A stretch of DNA of 64,000 bases, from the NCBI GenBank assembly GCA_020746995.1, contig JAGPXD010000005.1, positions 1,674,001 through 1,738,000 of the forward strand, read 5' to 3'. Position 1 is the first letter of the stretch; each line of letters starts with the position of its first letter. Made by a program: the position numbers and the translations under genes. The notes under the pieces are model-generated. The model saw only the letters and a program-made list of their open reading frames with translations, did not search any database and was not told where the DNA came from. The DNA comes from Plectosphaerella cucumerina. Taxonomy: Eukaryota; Ascomycota; Sordariomycetes; Glomerellales; Plectosphaerellaceae. Shown piece by piece: positions 45,164 through 55,873 of this stretch.

Positions 45164-46422
45164 TTAGTCCAGGGACTTCCTGGCCTTGGCCTTGGCCTTC
45201 TTCAGCTTGTCCTTGCGCTCCGAGATCTGCTTGTCGAGCGCGGCGTCATTGCTCTCGGCGGCGGCGGCGTCAACAGGGTCGACAGCGGGCTCCGCAGCGG
45301 CAGCCTTTGCCTTCTTGGACTTCTTCGCGGGCTTCTCCTTCTTCTCGACGGGCTCCTCCGCAGCCTCGGCCTCTTCGGCACCGAGCGACTTGCGCTTCTT
45401 GCCGACGTTGGCCTTCTCCTTCAGCGCCTTCTTCTCGTCCTTGAGAGCCTTCTTCTCCTCCTCAGTGGTGGGGGCGACGACGTCCTTGTTGTCGATGAAG
45501 AGCTCGTCCGTCTGCCAGATGGGCAGGGCGACCGACTCGGGCGACTTGATGAAGGCGGCCTTGAGGTTCTTCCAGCCCTGGGGGATCCAGCGGGTGGCGA
45601 GGGCCTCGGCGACGGCGGCGACGTTCTCGCTCAGCTGGGCGGGCTCCATGGTGGCGACGCCGACCTTGACGGCGACGTTGGTCGAGGGACTGAGGTTGAC
45701 GTAGGTGGAGTGGATGGCCTTTTCGATCTCGGAGGCGATGTGCTTGGTGGCGGCGAGGTTCTCGACGCCCTTGGGCCTGTTGGGCTTCGCGCCGGCGGCG
45801 GGCTTGGGAGTCTTGGCGCGGGACTGGAGGTCGATGGGGATGGGGCGCTTGGCCATGGACTTGTAGAAGGTCTTTCCGAGGACTGCGAGCAAGTCAGTGG
45901 GAGTTTCCGAGAGGATCAGAGTTTGGGGAGCGCACCCTTGGGCAGACGGTTGATGATGCGGTCGTCGCCGAGGAAGATGTCGTACTCGGCGAGCAGCTTC
46001 CTCTGGTTCTCATACTGGCTGTACTTCTTGGACAGCGAGGTGTACTCGATGACCTTCTCGACCTTGACGGTCTTGGGGAAGTCATCGCTCTCGAGGGCGG
46101 CCTTGATCTGGTCCTTGGTGTTGTCGGCGGCGATGAGGCAGATGGAGAGGTGCTCGTTGGTGTTGAGCGAGTGCGGCAGGTAGATCTTGCCGGGCTTGAG
46201 GCGGTTCGTGGCGGCAATGTGCCTCTTGGTGGTCATCTGCAGCCAGATGGGGACCTCATCGTCGTCGCCCAGAAGGGTCTTCTTGTCGGCGGCGGCCTCC
46301 TTCTCGGCGGCCGTCTTCTTGATGTGCGCCAGCAGGGCCTTGGAGGCCTTGAGGGTCTGCTCGGGGTCAATGGCCGTGGCCTGGGTCGACGACCGGGTCG
46401 CAATCTCTTTCGTGGGCGCCAT
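45164..46422 (-). CDS. ribosomal L1-domain protein of ribosome biogenesis (Cic1/Utp30/RSL1D1-like)
   Basis: Two exons: 46422..45936 and 45882..45164, 53 bp intron; 401 aa. Residues about 20-300 form an L1-like domain: ALLAHIKKTAAEKE, VPIWLQMTTKRHIAATNRLKPGKIYLPHSL, then KTFYKSMAKRPIPIDL and AIHSTYVNLSPSTNVAVKVG (the typical L1 closing strand). The C-terminal ~100 residues are Lys/Glu/Ala-rich, as in nucleolar assembly factors. Yeast relatives Cic1 and Utp30 join 60S and 90S pre-ribosomes; the tail length suits either, so no symbol is given. The first codons, MAPTKEIATRSSTQ, have good context. Confidence 0.87.
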
Positions 46423-48393
46423 TGTGCTGTTGTGGTGTGGTGTGGTGGTTCCTCGGACTGAAGCTTGTCGCGAAGATGCAGGACGACCGCTCTGTTCTGG
46501 CGGGGAGCATTTTCTGGCAGCGCGAGAGGTTGGAAATTTTTTGGACGAGGAGGGATCTGCGAGGCGATAAGGTGCGATAAGCGCACTGGCCAAGCCGCTT
46601 CACCGGAGGGTCTCGGTGAGGGGGTTCAGAGTAGCGGACACCAGGCCGCAGGATGCAAGGGACCAATGCAAAATTTAAGGTATTGCAAGTAGTCAGACGA
46701 CAGTCTGTAGTCTTCTTCCTGAACTTGATAATCCTTTCTTGTGATTGAAAATGTGTGTGGGCGTTGAAGTTGCACGCTGCCAAACCCACCAAGGTTGAAG
46801 GGTAATTGCCGAATTAGGCAAGTGGTCGGCAGCCATTCTTCAAGATCAAGCCGAGGGTAATGCGGAGTATCCCTAGGAGGGCAGATGCCAGGGCGTCGCA
46901 TTGGCGGGGTCGGTGTCAAGCTATGCAAATAGTTTGGTGTCGAAGGTGTAGGGAGGGGTCAATTGAGCCCTACAGGGTGCAAGGCCTCACCTTGGATGAA
47001 GAGTGTTCACTGCATACTTATGTCCTCGGAAGTCAATGAGGTTCAAGATGCCTCTCACCATGCCATGCGGAGGTTGAGAATTGAGCCGGAGGACTAGAAG
47101 TCCCACTGCGGCTCCAGCATCATTGGCGAAACCTATCACGAAGACGACATTACGGCGCGCTTTTGACCCGTCCCGTGGACAGGGTTGTCCATCGAGCGGA
47201 GGGAGACGGGTCATTACGAGCTTGGTCATGGTTCTCCACGGCTAGGTAAAGGCCCGGAATGCAGCATATAATATGCCAATGACGCGGTGCCAGGGTCGAG
47301 TCGGCGGCTGGGTATTCCATGGCGCAGTTTCCTCCGGCTTTCCTTGGCTGAAGAAAGCGTAATATCGGACGTGGAAGTGGAAGCGAGCGACCGGCCATCA
47401 TCCATGTGAGAGAGGAGACGGACGACGCGCTCTCAGTGGGCTGGCTTCGCTGGCCGGGGCACCGTTGGAGCTCCGTGCAGAAAGTGGGATGGGTGAGTCT
47501 TGATCCGTACAGGCTCGTAGCATGCGTGCCTGTGGAGACGTGAATTGGAGGAGGCTGGCCGAGCAGCATAGGACGCGCCGGTTGACGCAACGATTTTTGG
47601 AATATGACGGAAGATATTCGAGAGCATCAAATTGTATTTTAGCTCTGTTCTCCAGGCTTATTTTGCAAATAGAAAATTCATTGCGGTTGTTCTTGGGTCT
47701 TGAATGAGGCCATCGTCGACACCTAGACACGGGACAGGATTGACACCCGTAAGATCGACACCAGCTCATTAAACTCCCTATAACGCGCTCCTCCTCCAGG
47801 GAGCTTCTCCCCCGGACCCGGCATCCTTACAGCGCCCCTCCCCCCTACGACGCGCTTTTGCTGTGGGCCCTCCAGCGCCCAGCACAGGCCCGTCAGGCTC
47901 TCACACAGGCTTCTGCCCCCAGTCCAGAGCGTGTCCAACGCCAACGCGATGCGGCCGCGTCTCAAAACCAGGACAGGCGAGAAACACGCTTTCTTGTCCC
48001 CTCCCACACGCACCACGCTCCCACGCCCTAGGCCGCATCAAAAAGGGCCCAGTCCCGCACCACCACGCATCCTTCCTCTCCCTCTCTCCGGGCCTCTTCA
48101 AATCAGACCTGCAACCAACTTGACTTCTCTGGCCGACCCGAACCTGACCCGTCTCGCCTTTCTCGACTTCTTCAGCTCTATCACTATCGTCCGCACTCGC
48201 CTCTCGACACCGTCCTTCGCTGACTACCACTTATACGCGTCTCGCCGCCTCGACACGCCCACCCCGCGCGCTCTCTGATATCGACGACGAGACGCGCCTA
48301 GCCGACTACACCTTATACTTCGAAGGAGAAACCGACCTAGCATTGCATGCTACTGCCTCGAGGCAAACCCAGATCACCCTCCTTGACACGCCC
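46423..48393. other. divergent intergenic region
   Basis: About 2 kb between the L1-domain gene (-) and the FHA gene (+). The last ~500 bases are C/T-rich with several small ATG frames, probably the long 5' leader of the FHA gene. No separate gene is supported. Confidence 0.5.
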
Positions 48394-50147
48394 ATGACGC
48401 CCCGGCACGCCTCCGGCGTCTTCGCCATGGACTCCTCACCACCGCCCAAGGCCCTCGCCCAGGAACCCGTCCTCCCCGTGGCAGGCGTCAAGCGTCCCGC
48501 CCCGAGCCTTCTGCCGCCGTTTGAGCCGCTGTCCTCCTCGCCGGGCTTCCCCCGGCCGCTCAAGAGGCAGGCCCGGGCCGGCTCGGTGGGCAGCACCCAC
48601 GGCGCACGCCTCAAATACCCCACGCCCGTCCCGACCTCGAGCACCGGCATCCTCTCCTCCTCGCCGCCCCGCGCCGCCCACGTCCCGACCAGCCTCACCG
48701 ACGCCTCCCAGCCGCAGCCTCTCCGCCGCCCGCCGCCCCTGGCGAGGGCCGCCTCCGGCACGACGACCGCATCAGAACGCGCCCCGCTCGCGTCCCTCCC
48801 GGCCGTTGAGCTTCACGAGAACGGCGACACCATCCTCATGGGCCGCTCCAGCAACTCGTCCCACTACCAGCTCTCCGGCAACCGCCTCGTGTCCCGCGTC
48901 CACGTAAAGGCGCGCTACATCCCCGCCTCGACGCCCCTGGCTCCCAACAAGGTCGAGATTGTGTGCAATGGCTGGAACGGCCTGAAGCTGCACTGCCAGG
49001 GCCGCACGTGGGAGCTCCTCAAGGGCGACTCGTTCACCTCGGAGACGGAGGGTACCGAGATCATGCTCGACGTGCACGAGGCCCGCGTCATGGTGCAGTG
49101 GCCCAAGAGGGATGCTAGGGACGCCCTCGGTCACCTTTCCGACTCGTCGTGGGACGACTCGCCTCGCTCCCAGGCCCGTGGCGGTAACAACGCCAGCAAT
49201 AATGTTCTGCAGGCGAGTCCGTTGCGCCGCGCCACGAGGATTGTGACCCCCGAGTCGCCGACGCTGGCTACCAATGGCTCATCTCAGCGCCTCCAGGGCC
49301 TGCTGCCGGGTAGCAGCAGCGGCGAGATCCAAATCTTTGAGGACCCGAGCGCCGATGACGAGCCCGTCCATGGCGAGCCGGGCCCTGACGTGGGCCAGAG
49401 CTTCCTGACCGAGGTGACGCGGTCCTTCTCCTCGGACCTCAGTGACCCGGGTGAGGAGGACAACGAGAACGATCCCGATGAGGAGAACGACCCGATAGTG
49501 CACTCGTTCGGTCCTTTCGGTGCCGACCTCTCCAACCGCCTGGCCTCGATCACCGCCTCGTCCCCCAAATTTGTGTCTTCAAAGACTCGCCCCTCCCTGG
49601 GCGAGATCCGCTCGTCCCAGACCCTTCCGCGCATCAGCGAGGACCTTCTCAAGCTCCGGGAACCTGCGCCCCTCGTCAAGGAGGAAGACGAAGAAGAAGA
49701 CCAGCGCGAGGAGGGCGAGGTCATTGAGGACAAGCCCCTCGTCGTCGAGAACCCCGCTGTCAGCAACCACGTCGTCAACCAGCTCGCCTACTCTCGGCTC
49801 TCGTCTACCCCGCTGTCGACAATCATGACCAACCTTCCCGCCGAGGAGAGGCGCGACCTGTCCAAGGACCACCTCCGCGCCATCATCGAGGGCACTGCCT
49901 GCATTGGCACCATCCGCCGCCAGGGCAAGGACGCCGCTGGCAAGCCGCTCGAGAGCGAGTACTACTACATGCCCGAGGCGGACGACGATGAGAACCGCCG
50001 CCTTGCTGTAACTGATGGCCTGCGCAAGCCTAGTCTGCGAGCCTGCAGGAAGCAGCACAAGGTGAGACTTTCTGTCCAAGACATGCAAGAAACCATCCGA
50101 CTAACATGGTATAGCAATATTACTGGAAGCGTCCCAGGACGCCTTGA
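48394..50147 (+). CDS. FHA-domain protein (Tos4/Plm2-like)
   Basis: Two exons: 48394..50061 and 50115..50147, 53 bp intron; 566 aa. The N-terminus is disordered and Pro/Ser-rich. The FHA fold runs from about 142 to 235 with DTILMGRSSNSSHYQL and the phosphothreonine-binding SRVH (167-170), followed by WNGLKLHCQGRTWELLKGD. An acidic linker leads to the conserved C-terminus (AIIEGTACIGTIRRQGKDAAG, EYYYMPEADDDE, RACRKQHKQYYWKRPRTP), whose last ten residues come from exon 2. Fungal Tos4 is an SBF/MBF target acting in the DNA-replication checkpoint; assignment is by layout. Confidence 0.82.
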
Positions 50148-51214
50148 GTCTTTTTGGAGCTGGGGGTATCATTACCAGGAGGGCATTTTTTCACGAGGCC
50201 GCATCCCTGTTCTTTCTTCGCGTCTATATCTACGGATCCGTGTCTGAGGACTTTCTTCCACCGCCGTCGGCTCCGGCCCCGGCGTGTTTGCATAGCGCGA
50301 GGCGTCTTGTATTTGGTCTCAGGGGGGAGTGAGAGGAAAGGGGGAGAAGGGGCGGCGCATTAGTACCCTGATACCCGGGCGGGCACTTTTTATTTCTGTT
50401 TGGTACAGCACTGGCGGCAGCGATGAATCCCATCGGGCGTTGTCGGGCATATAGTGAGCGGGTTTAGGAAGAAGAAGAAGAGAGTGGTTGTTTTATTCCC
50501 AGCGTTGATCCCGTCGCCCAGAGCGGCTGTTTGTCTCGGAGAGCGGCGTGGCAGCATGGCGTCCGCCGCGGCGACTAGGCCTCGTCCGAGGCGCCCTGAA
50601 GCGATCACCCGTCGGCGCACCATGGCCGGAAATCACACCATTGTCGTGCCTGGCTGAAACCGAACGTGAGGTGGACGGACGTCCGTCTCGGTATGCCATC
50701 ATCGCTGTGCTCCAGGCCTTATCACCGGAACAGCATCTCCCGCCGACCCCATCACGATGCAGCTCCTTCCAGCGTCCTGCATGTTGCCGCTCGAGGACCC
50801 CTAAGATCACCCCGCACTTGGGATTGGGCGACGGACCGAAGGATCGACGTTGCGGCCCTGCGCGATGATGATAGGGGACACCTACTGGCGGCGGAACGCA
50901 CACCACTTTTGCCCGACTGCTAACGCTAGCAGGCGAACGGCAGTGCTGTCGCGCCGTGGTGGCTTCCTCCCCATTCCCCGACCTTCGTCCATCGGGTGAC
51001 GAACGGGCGGGAGCTAGCCACATACGCATACCATCCTCCGCAGAAAGAGGGCGTGACATCAACGGCATGTGCGCGAGATTGACGCCCTGCTCCTGCCGGC
51101 AATTATAAGAACGAGGCGCCCGGCTTGTGAAGCTTCACATCTTCTCTCTTATACATCAACATCAAACAGAAAACACACACACACACCTACAACTCAAACA
51201 TCCGTACGACCACA
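50148..51214. other. intergenic
   Basis: About 1.07 kb. Its distal end holds the promoter and leader of the 77-aa gene: a TATA-like ATTATAAGA (51102-51110) and a CA-rich leader with an (AC)7 run at 51173-51186. Otherwise nothing supportable. Confidence 0.5.
51104..51109 (+). promoter_or_regulatory. TATA-like element of the 77-aa gene
   Basis: TATAAG, 105 bases before the ATG at 51215, followed by a CA-rich leader. A normal arrangement for a well-expressed fungal gene. Confidence 0.45.
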
Positions 51215-51448
51215 ATGCCCTCTACAAACCCCCTTCTCTCCAACATCGAGCACATGTCCTCCGACGCCCACGAACGCTCCGCACATGCCGCCGCCGACGC
51301 CGCCCGGGCCATGCAGCACACGAACAGCTGGCAACCCTCCTTCCAGCGCCGCCAGAGCTGGAGCAAAGAAGACCAGAAGCGCGAGCTCCAGATGAGCACA
51401 ATCAACGACGCCGCCAAGACCGGCCCGGGCTTCACCGAGCGATCATGA
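51215..51448 (+). CDS. small hydrophilic protein, 77 aa
   Basis: Single exon, ATG in the context CACAATGCC with a TATA-like box and an AC-rich leader upstream. Composition is polar and helical: NPLLSNIEHMSSDAHERSAH, then AADAARAM, SFQRRQSWSKEDQKREL and INDAAKTGPGFTERS. No signal peptide, no cysteine, no membrane segment. Codon usage is strongly C-ending, supporting real coding. RRQSW could be a kinase site. I do not recognise the family; the regular amphipathic pattern suggests an intrinsically disordered or helical stress/development protein. Confidence 0.65.
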   Translation: MPSTNPLLSNIEHMSSDAHERSAHAAADAARAMQHTNSWQPSFQRRQSWSKEDQKRELQMSTINDAAKTGPGFTERS

Positions 51449-51958
51449 GCGGCAGACGCCCAGCGGGAAAAGATTGTCACACATTCCAGCGGTCACAATT
51501 ACCACAGCAACCGCTATCCTTGCCGGCGTTTGGGTCCCTCAAAAAGAATGAGCACATGACAGAATGAATCCACGAACATCACTCTTCACACATTTGCCCT
51601 GCTTCAGTGTCCACATCCTCTTGTATTGGTGCCTGCCAGCTTGTGCTACCCAAGACCGTCTCCTCCAAGGAGTCCCGGCCACCAAACGCGTCGCTCAAGA
51701 GCTCGTGTTGATACAAACATCGTGATACGTGTAATAGCAAAGGAAATAGCAATTCGTCCGCTGCAGAGGGCCTAGCCAGGCCATGCTGATGATGCGAGGA
51801 GGGCGCCTTGGCCGCGTGGTCAATCTCAGGTGAAAACAAAACAAAGTGTGGTATACCCGGTTCCGTGTGAACTCCTTCATACAAAATAAGAAATGATGAG
51901 AGAAAATAATACTGATAGAAACGAAGTCATCATGGTCATGTCGTGGATGGATGCTGGC
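51449..51958. other. convergent 3' intergenic region
   Basis: 510 bp between two converging 3' ends. No gene seen; presumed 3'UTRs and terminators. Confidence 0.5.
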
Positions 51959-54900
51959 TTAGAAGCGGGTCGGGGGACCCTTGCCGTCGCTGCCGCCCGT
52001 CTTGAAGAACTCGCCCACCACGCCCACGGCGTAGGAGAGGCCGCCGACAGATGCGGCTCCGACGAGGACCTTCTTTGCCTTGCCGGACTTCTTTGGCTTG
52101 GCCTCGACAACTGGGTCGGGCGTCGCTTGCTGGGTGCGGGCACGCGACTGCTCTCGGAAGGGAGGGAGGGGTTTCTTGGAGACCTCAGTCTCAGCCCCGT
52201 CGTCGTAGTTGAGGTAACCTGTCGGGCTCGCCGAGTACGAGTGAGGCGTCACTGGTTGGCTGCCCATCATGTCGATGGGGTTCACCCTTGGCGGCTGGTA
52301 GGTCGTGGGCTTCTCGAGAGTCTGCGCAGTGGCTGTAGCAGCAGCCGCCTCGCGAACCTTGCGGAAGACGAGGACATCGCCGCTGCCTGAAACAATGTCG
52401 TAACCCTCGGCTTGAAGCGGTCCAAGATGTGGGAAGAATTTGATCGGGTTCGAGAGACGCATCATCACCTCTGCCGGCGTCAACGGGACAGCGCTGTCCT
52501 TGACGAGAGATGTCGTGTCGGCCGTGCTGATGGTTTGCATCGTCGGGTCGTACGCCAGGATCTTGTAATGTGATGTCTCCGGAGACTCGCCAGCTGTGGA
52601 TCCAGCCGAGCTACCCTTGGCCCCGGTGCTACCCGGTGACGACGGAGGAGGTGGTGGTGACTTGGGACCTGTTGTGGCTGGCGCATCGCTGGCAGTGCCA
52701 TACATCCTTACAAAAGATGGCCCGGTCTGACCTCCCATCTCCTCCAGGAAGCTTAGCTGCAATCCTTGCGGCTCCATCGAGTACGGGTCGGCCTGCGGAC
52801 GAGCCTTGTCAAATCGCCTTTGGCCGGGCAGCCCGCTTGAGCGATCAAGGGCAGGCTGTAGGCGGAAGGACTTTTGCGGGAAGGTCTCGTTGAGCGCCGG
52901 GAAGCTCTCATCGAACGATGCAATCTCGAAGTTGTCGGTTTCTTTTTCGGGACGAGTCGCGGAATTCTGGCCCAGCATGGAACTCCAAGAAACGGCAAAG
53001 TCCTCGGGGAAGTCCCGCAAGTAGTTGCCCGTCATGGGCCTGCTCATGCCGGCAGCGCTCTTCTGCGAGTCAACGGGCTTGCCGTCGGGCTCTTGGTGCG
53101 TGAAAGGGCCGGTGTACCCATCCAGGTCCTTGTACTGCTTGCTGCCTCCCTCGGGCTGTTCCGGTGCCTTTCCGTTGGGCTCGTTCCACTTGACAGGCTC
53201 ATACTTGTCGAGCTCAGGCGTGTCCTCTTCCGCAGCGGGCGTCGCTGGCTTGCCATCCGGTTCGTTCCATGCAACCGGCTCGTACTTGTCGAGGTCTTCG
53301 TACTGCTTGCTGGTCTCCTCCGGGTGTTCTGGCGCCTGGCCGTCAGGTTCATTCCAAGCGACGGGATCGCTGTAATCCTTCAGATCCTCGTACTGCTTTG
53401 ACTTCTCCTCTGCGCTGAGGGTTGGCTTGCCGTCTGGCTCGTTCCACCTCACGGGCTCGTACTGCCGCAGGTCCTGGTACTCCTTGGACGCTTCCTCGGG
53501 TGTCAGGGGCAGCTTGCCATCAGGCTCATTGAAGCGCACTGGCGCGTAATGGTGCAGGTCCTGGTACTCCTTCGAGTGCTCCTCGGCCGTGGCATGAAGC
53601 TGGCCGTCCGGCTCGTTGAACTGCACGGGGGTGTAGTGATGAAGATCGTCGTACTGCTTTGACGCTTCCTCGACCGTGGGTGGGAGCTTTCCGTCGAGGG
53701 CCTCATTGAATCCGACAGGGGTGTACTGGTGGAGATCATCGTACTTTTTGGACTTCTCCTCAGTCGTGAGGGGGAGCTTGCCATCATTCGCCTCGTTGAA
53801 CTGCACCGGGCCGTAGTAGTGGAGGTCGCTGTACTTCTTGGAGAGAAGCTCTGGGGAAGGAGGAAGCTGGCCATCCGGCTCGTTCCACATCACGGGGCCG
53901 TAGCGATGGAGGTCCGTGTACTGCTTGGAGAGTTCCTCGGCCGTCTTCGGGAGCTTTCCGTCAAGGGCTTCATTGAAAATGACGGCTTCGTACTTGTGCA
54001 GGTCGGTGTATTGCTTCGAAAGGTCTTCCACCGTAGGAGAGAGCTTGGCCTCGGTCGCCTTGTTCAAAAGGATGGGCTCATACTTGGGCGCGTCGACCTG
54101 TCCCCGGGGTTCCTGTGCAGTGTCGAGGGGCATCTGGCCATTGGGCTCATTGAAGCGGACAGGTCCATACTGATCAATGTCGTCGTACTGCTTGGAGAGC
54201 TCCTCCGCAGATGGCTGCAGCTTTCCATCGATGGCCTCGTTGAAGGTAACGGGCTCGTACTTGTCGAGGTCCTTGTACTGTTTCGAAAGCTCCTCAGCTG
54301 TCGGCGGGAGCTGCCCCTCCAGAGGTTCGTTGAACTTCACCGGCTCGTACTTGGCCAGGTCGGCATACTCCTTGGAACGCTCCTCAGCTGTTGGTGGAAG
54401 CTGTCCATCTAGAGCTTCGTTGAAAGCGACAGGCCTGTACTTGGCGAGATCATCGTACTCCTTCGAACGCTCCTCAGTAGTCGGCGGGAGCCTTCCTGCG
54501 AGAGCCTCATTGAACCTCACAGCCTTGTAGTCGTCGAGGTCGTCGTACTCCTTGGAACGTTCTTCAGCACTTGGCGGAAGCCTTCCAGCAAAGGCCTCGT
54601 TGAACCTGATGGCCTTGTACTCTGCCAAGTCCTTGTACTGCTTCGACTGCTCCTCGGATGTCGACCGCAGTTGACCCTCGGGTTCGTTGAATTGCACGGC
54701 CTTGTACCGGTGCACGTCCTCGTACTGCTTCGACTGCTCCTCGGCACTGACGTTCGGCGCGCCAGAAGGCTCTCTCCATCGGATGGGACCGTACTGGTCT
54801 GCGTCTGCAGGACCCTCTGATACCGGGCTAGCTGATGCGGAGCCGGCGACACCAGACTCCATCCACTTGATGGGGCCGTACTTGTCGAGATCCTTGTACT

Positions 54901-55873
54901 CTTTGGACAACTCCTCGGAGGACTTGGGAGATTTGCCTTCGGGCTCCAGCCACTTGACGGCGTCGTACTTGCTGGTGTCGCTTGGGATGGCTTTACTTGA
55001 GGCAGTGTTCGCCGCAGCGCTCGTCTCAAATGCGGCCGTGTCGAGCTTTTTGTGCATGACTGGCTTGTATTTCTGGAGCTCCTCGGCCGGGGGTGGGCCG
55101 TTGGAGTGGACTCTCTCCGCGTTTCCACTTAGCGACTGGGGCAGTGTAAAGTGGATGCGAGACGTGGAGGGAGATGGGGAGGCGGGCCCGCGCGCTGATG
55201 CATCCGTCTTGTGTTGCCGGATCACCCTCCTGTTCGTGATGGGGTCGATGGTCACAGGATCGTCAGATATCGACGAGTCTGACTTGCGACCTGTCTTCCG
55301 TGCGCCGGCGGCCTTCTCCTCTGCATGCTTGCTACTCATGTAATTACGGATATTCTCGAATGGCGACAGCCAGTGATCGTACTGGTAGGGAGTGGCGCTG
55401 CTGCTGTGGCCGTGGAAGAGATCGTTGATCGCGTTACGCTCGACGTCCTCAATGTTGCGGCCAGGTCGAACGCCGGGGCCAGCATGCTCGTCGGACCAGG
55501 ACTGGATCTTGTCGACATCGATGTACTGGCCGGCCTGCCCTCTCGAGTCCCAATACCGGCCCAGCACTGTCGTTTTGGTGGATGATTTTTGTTCCGAGGC
55601 GCCGAGACTGTGCCCCCACGACAACTTCCTGCTGATGGCGCCGACGTAGCGGTACTTGTGGCTGCCATCATGGCGACGGCGCAGTCGACGATGTGCTTGC
55701 GATTCGGGTTCTGAAGACTCAGTCCACCGAGCGAACCGGAACTGCCGCGTCTGGCTCAGGAGCGAGATCCTGCTCGGGGACCCTGCGGCTCTGAGAAGCG
55801 CTGTCGGCGAAGCCCTGGCGGTTTGTAGCACCCTTGCACCAGGCGGGGCGCGGGATGTGGCGGTCGTCAACAT
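51959..55873 (-). CDS. giant tandem-repeat protein, probably mitochondrial
   Basis: 1304 aa in one exon. The N-terminus (MLTTATSRAPPGARVLQTAR... to about residue 50) is rich in Arg/Ser/Ala without acidic residues, a typical mitochondrial presequence. Residues about 302-940 contain some 22 tandem units of 27-30 residues with the core KYxPVxFNEPDGxLPPTAEE followed by SKQYxDLx. The C-terminal part has a separate conserved-looking domain (about 1090-1170: HYKILAYDPTMQTISTADTT ... VPLTPAEVMMRLSNPIKFFPHLGPL ... GYDIVSGSGDVLVFRKVR). Near the end is a Lys-rich patch and one hydrophobic segment (VLVGAASVGGLSYAVGVVGEFF). Similar fungal proteins are labelled serine-threonine rich; no function is known to me. 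Confidence 0.88.
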   Translation of the reverse strand: MLTTATSRAPPGARVLQTARASPTALLRAAGSPSRISLLSQTRQFRFARWTESSEPESQAHRRLRRRHDGSHKYRYVGAISRKLSWGHSLGASEQKSSTKTTVLGRYWDSRGQAGQYIDVDKIQSWSDEHAGPGVRPGRNIEDVERNAINDLFHGHSSSATPYQYDHWLSPFENIRNYMSSKHAEEKAAGARKTGRKSDSSISDDPVTIDPITNRRVIRQHKTDASARGPASPSPSTSRIHFTLPQSLSGNAERVHSNGPPPAEELQKYKPVMHKKLDTAAFETSAAANTASSKAIPSDTSKYDAVKWLEPEGKSPKSSEELSKEYKDLDKYGPIKWMESGVAGSASASPVSEGPADADQYGPIRWREPSGAPNVSAEEQSKQYEDVHRYKAVQFNEPEGQLRSTSEEQSKQYKDLAEYKAIRFNEAFAGRLPPSAEERSKEYDDLDDYKAVRFNEALAGRLPPTTEERSKEYDDLAKYRPVAFNEALDGQLPPTAEERSKEYADLAKYEPVKFNEPLEGQLPPTAEELSKQYKDLDKYEPVTFNEAIDGKLQPSAEELSKQYDDIDQYGPVRFNEPNGQMPLDTAQEPRGQVDAPKYEPILLNKATEAKLSPTVEDLSKQYTDLHKYEAVIFNEALDGKLPKTAEELSKQYTDLHRYGPVMWNEPDGQLPPSPELLSKKYSDLHYYGPVQFNEANDGKLPLTTEEKSKKYDDLHQYTPVGFNEALDGKLPPTVEEASKQYDDLHHYTPVQFNEPDGQLHATAEEHSKEYQDLHHYAPVRFNEPDGKLPLTPEEASKEYQDLRQYEPVRWNEPDGKPTLSAEEKSKQYEDLKDYSDPVAWNEPDGQAPEHPEETSKQYEDLDKYEPVAWNEPDGKPATPAAEEDTPELDKYEPVKWNEPNGKAPEQPEGGSKQYKDLDGYTGPFTHQEPDGKPVDSQKSAAGMSRPMTGNYLRDFPEDFAVSWSSMLGQNSATRPEKETDNFEIASFDESFPALNETFPQKSFRLQPALDRSSGLPGQRRFDKARPQADPYSMEPQGLQLSFLEEMGGQTGPSFVRMYGTASDAPATTGPKSPPPPPSSPGSTGAKGSSAGSTAGESPETSHYKILAYDPTMQTISTADTTSLVKDSAVPLTPAEVMMRLSNPIKFFPHLGPLQAEGYDIVSGSGDVLVFRKVREAAAATATAQTLEKPTTYQPPRVNPIDMMGSQPVTPHSYSASPTGYLNYDDGAETEVSKKPLPPFREQSRARTQQATPDPVVEAKPKKSGKAKKVLVGAASVGGLSYAVGVVGEFFKTGGSDGKGPPTRF
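53053..54970 (-). repeat. coding tandem repeat array, about 22 units of 81-90 bp
   Basis: Units are recognisable at protein level by (K/Q/H)Y.PV.(F/W)NE(P/A).G.L...EE.SK.Y.DL. Inner units (5 to 9, 12 to 18) are the most alike; flanking ones are diverged or shortened (unit 10 lacks the SKQY end, unit 20 is 27 residues). DNA-level identity between units is moderate, so the array looks old rather than freshly amplified. Confidence 0.88.

Noticed and set aside
45056..46183. 375-codon plus-strand frame opposite the L1-domain gene
   Set aside because: Leu/Gly/Val-rich antisense shadow crossing the real intron.
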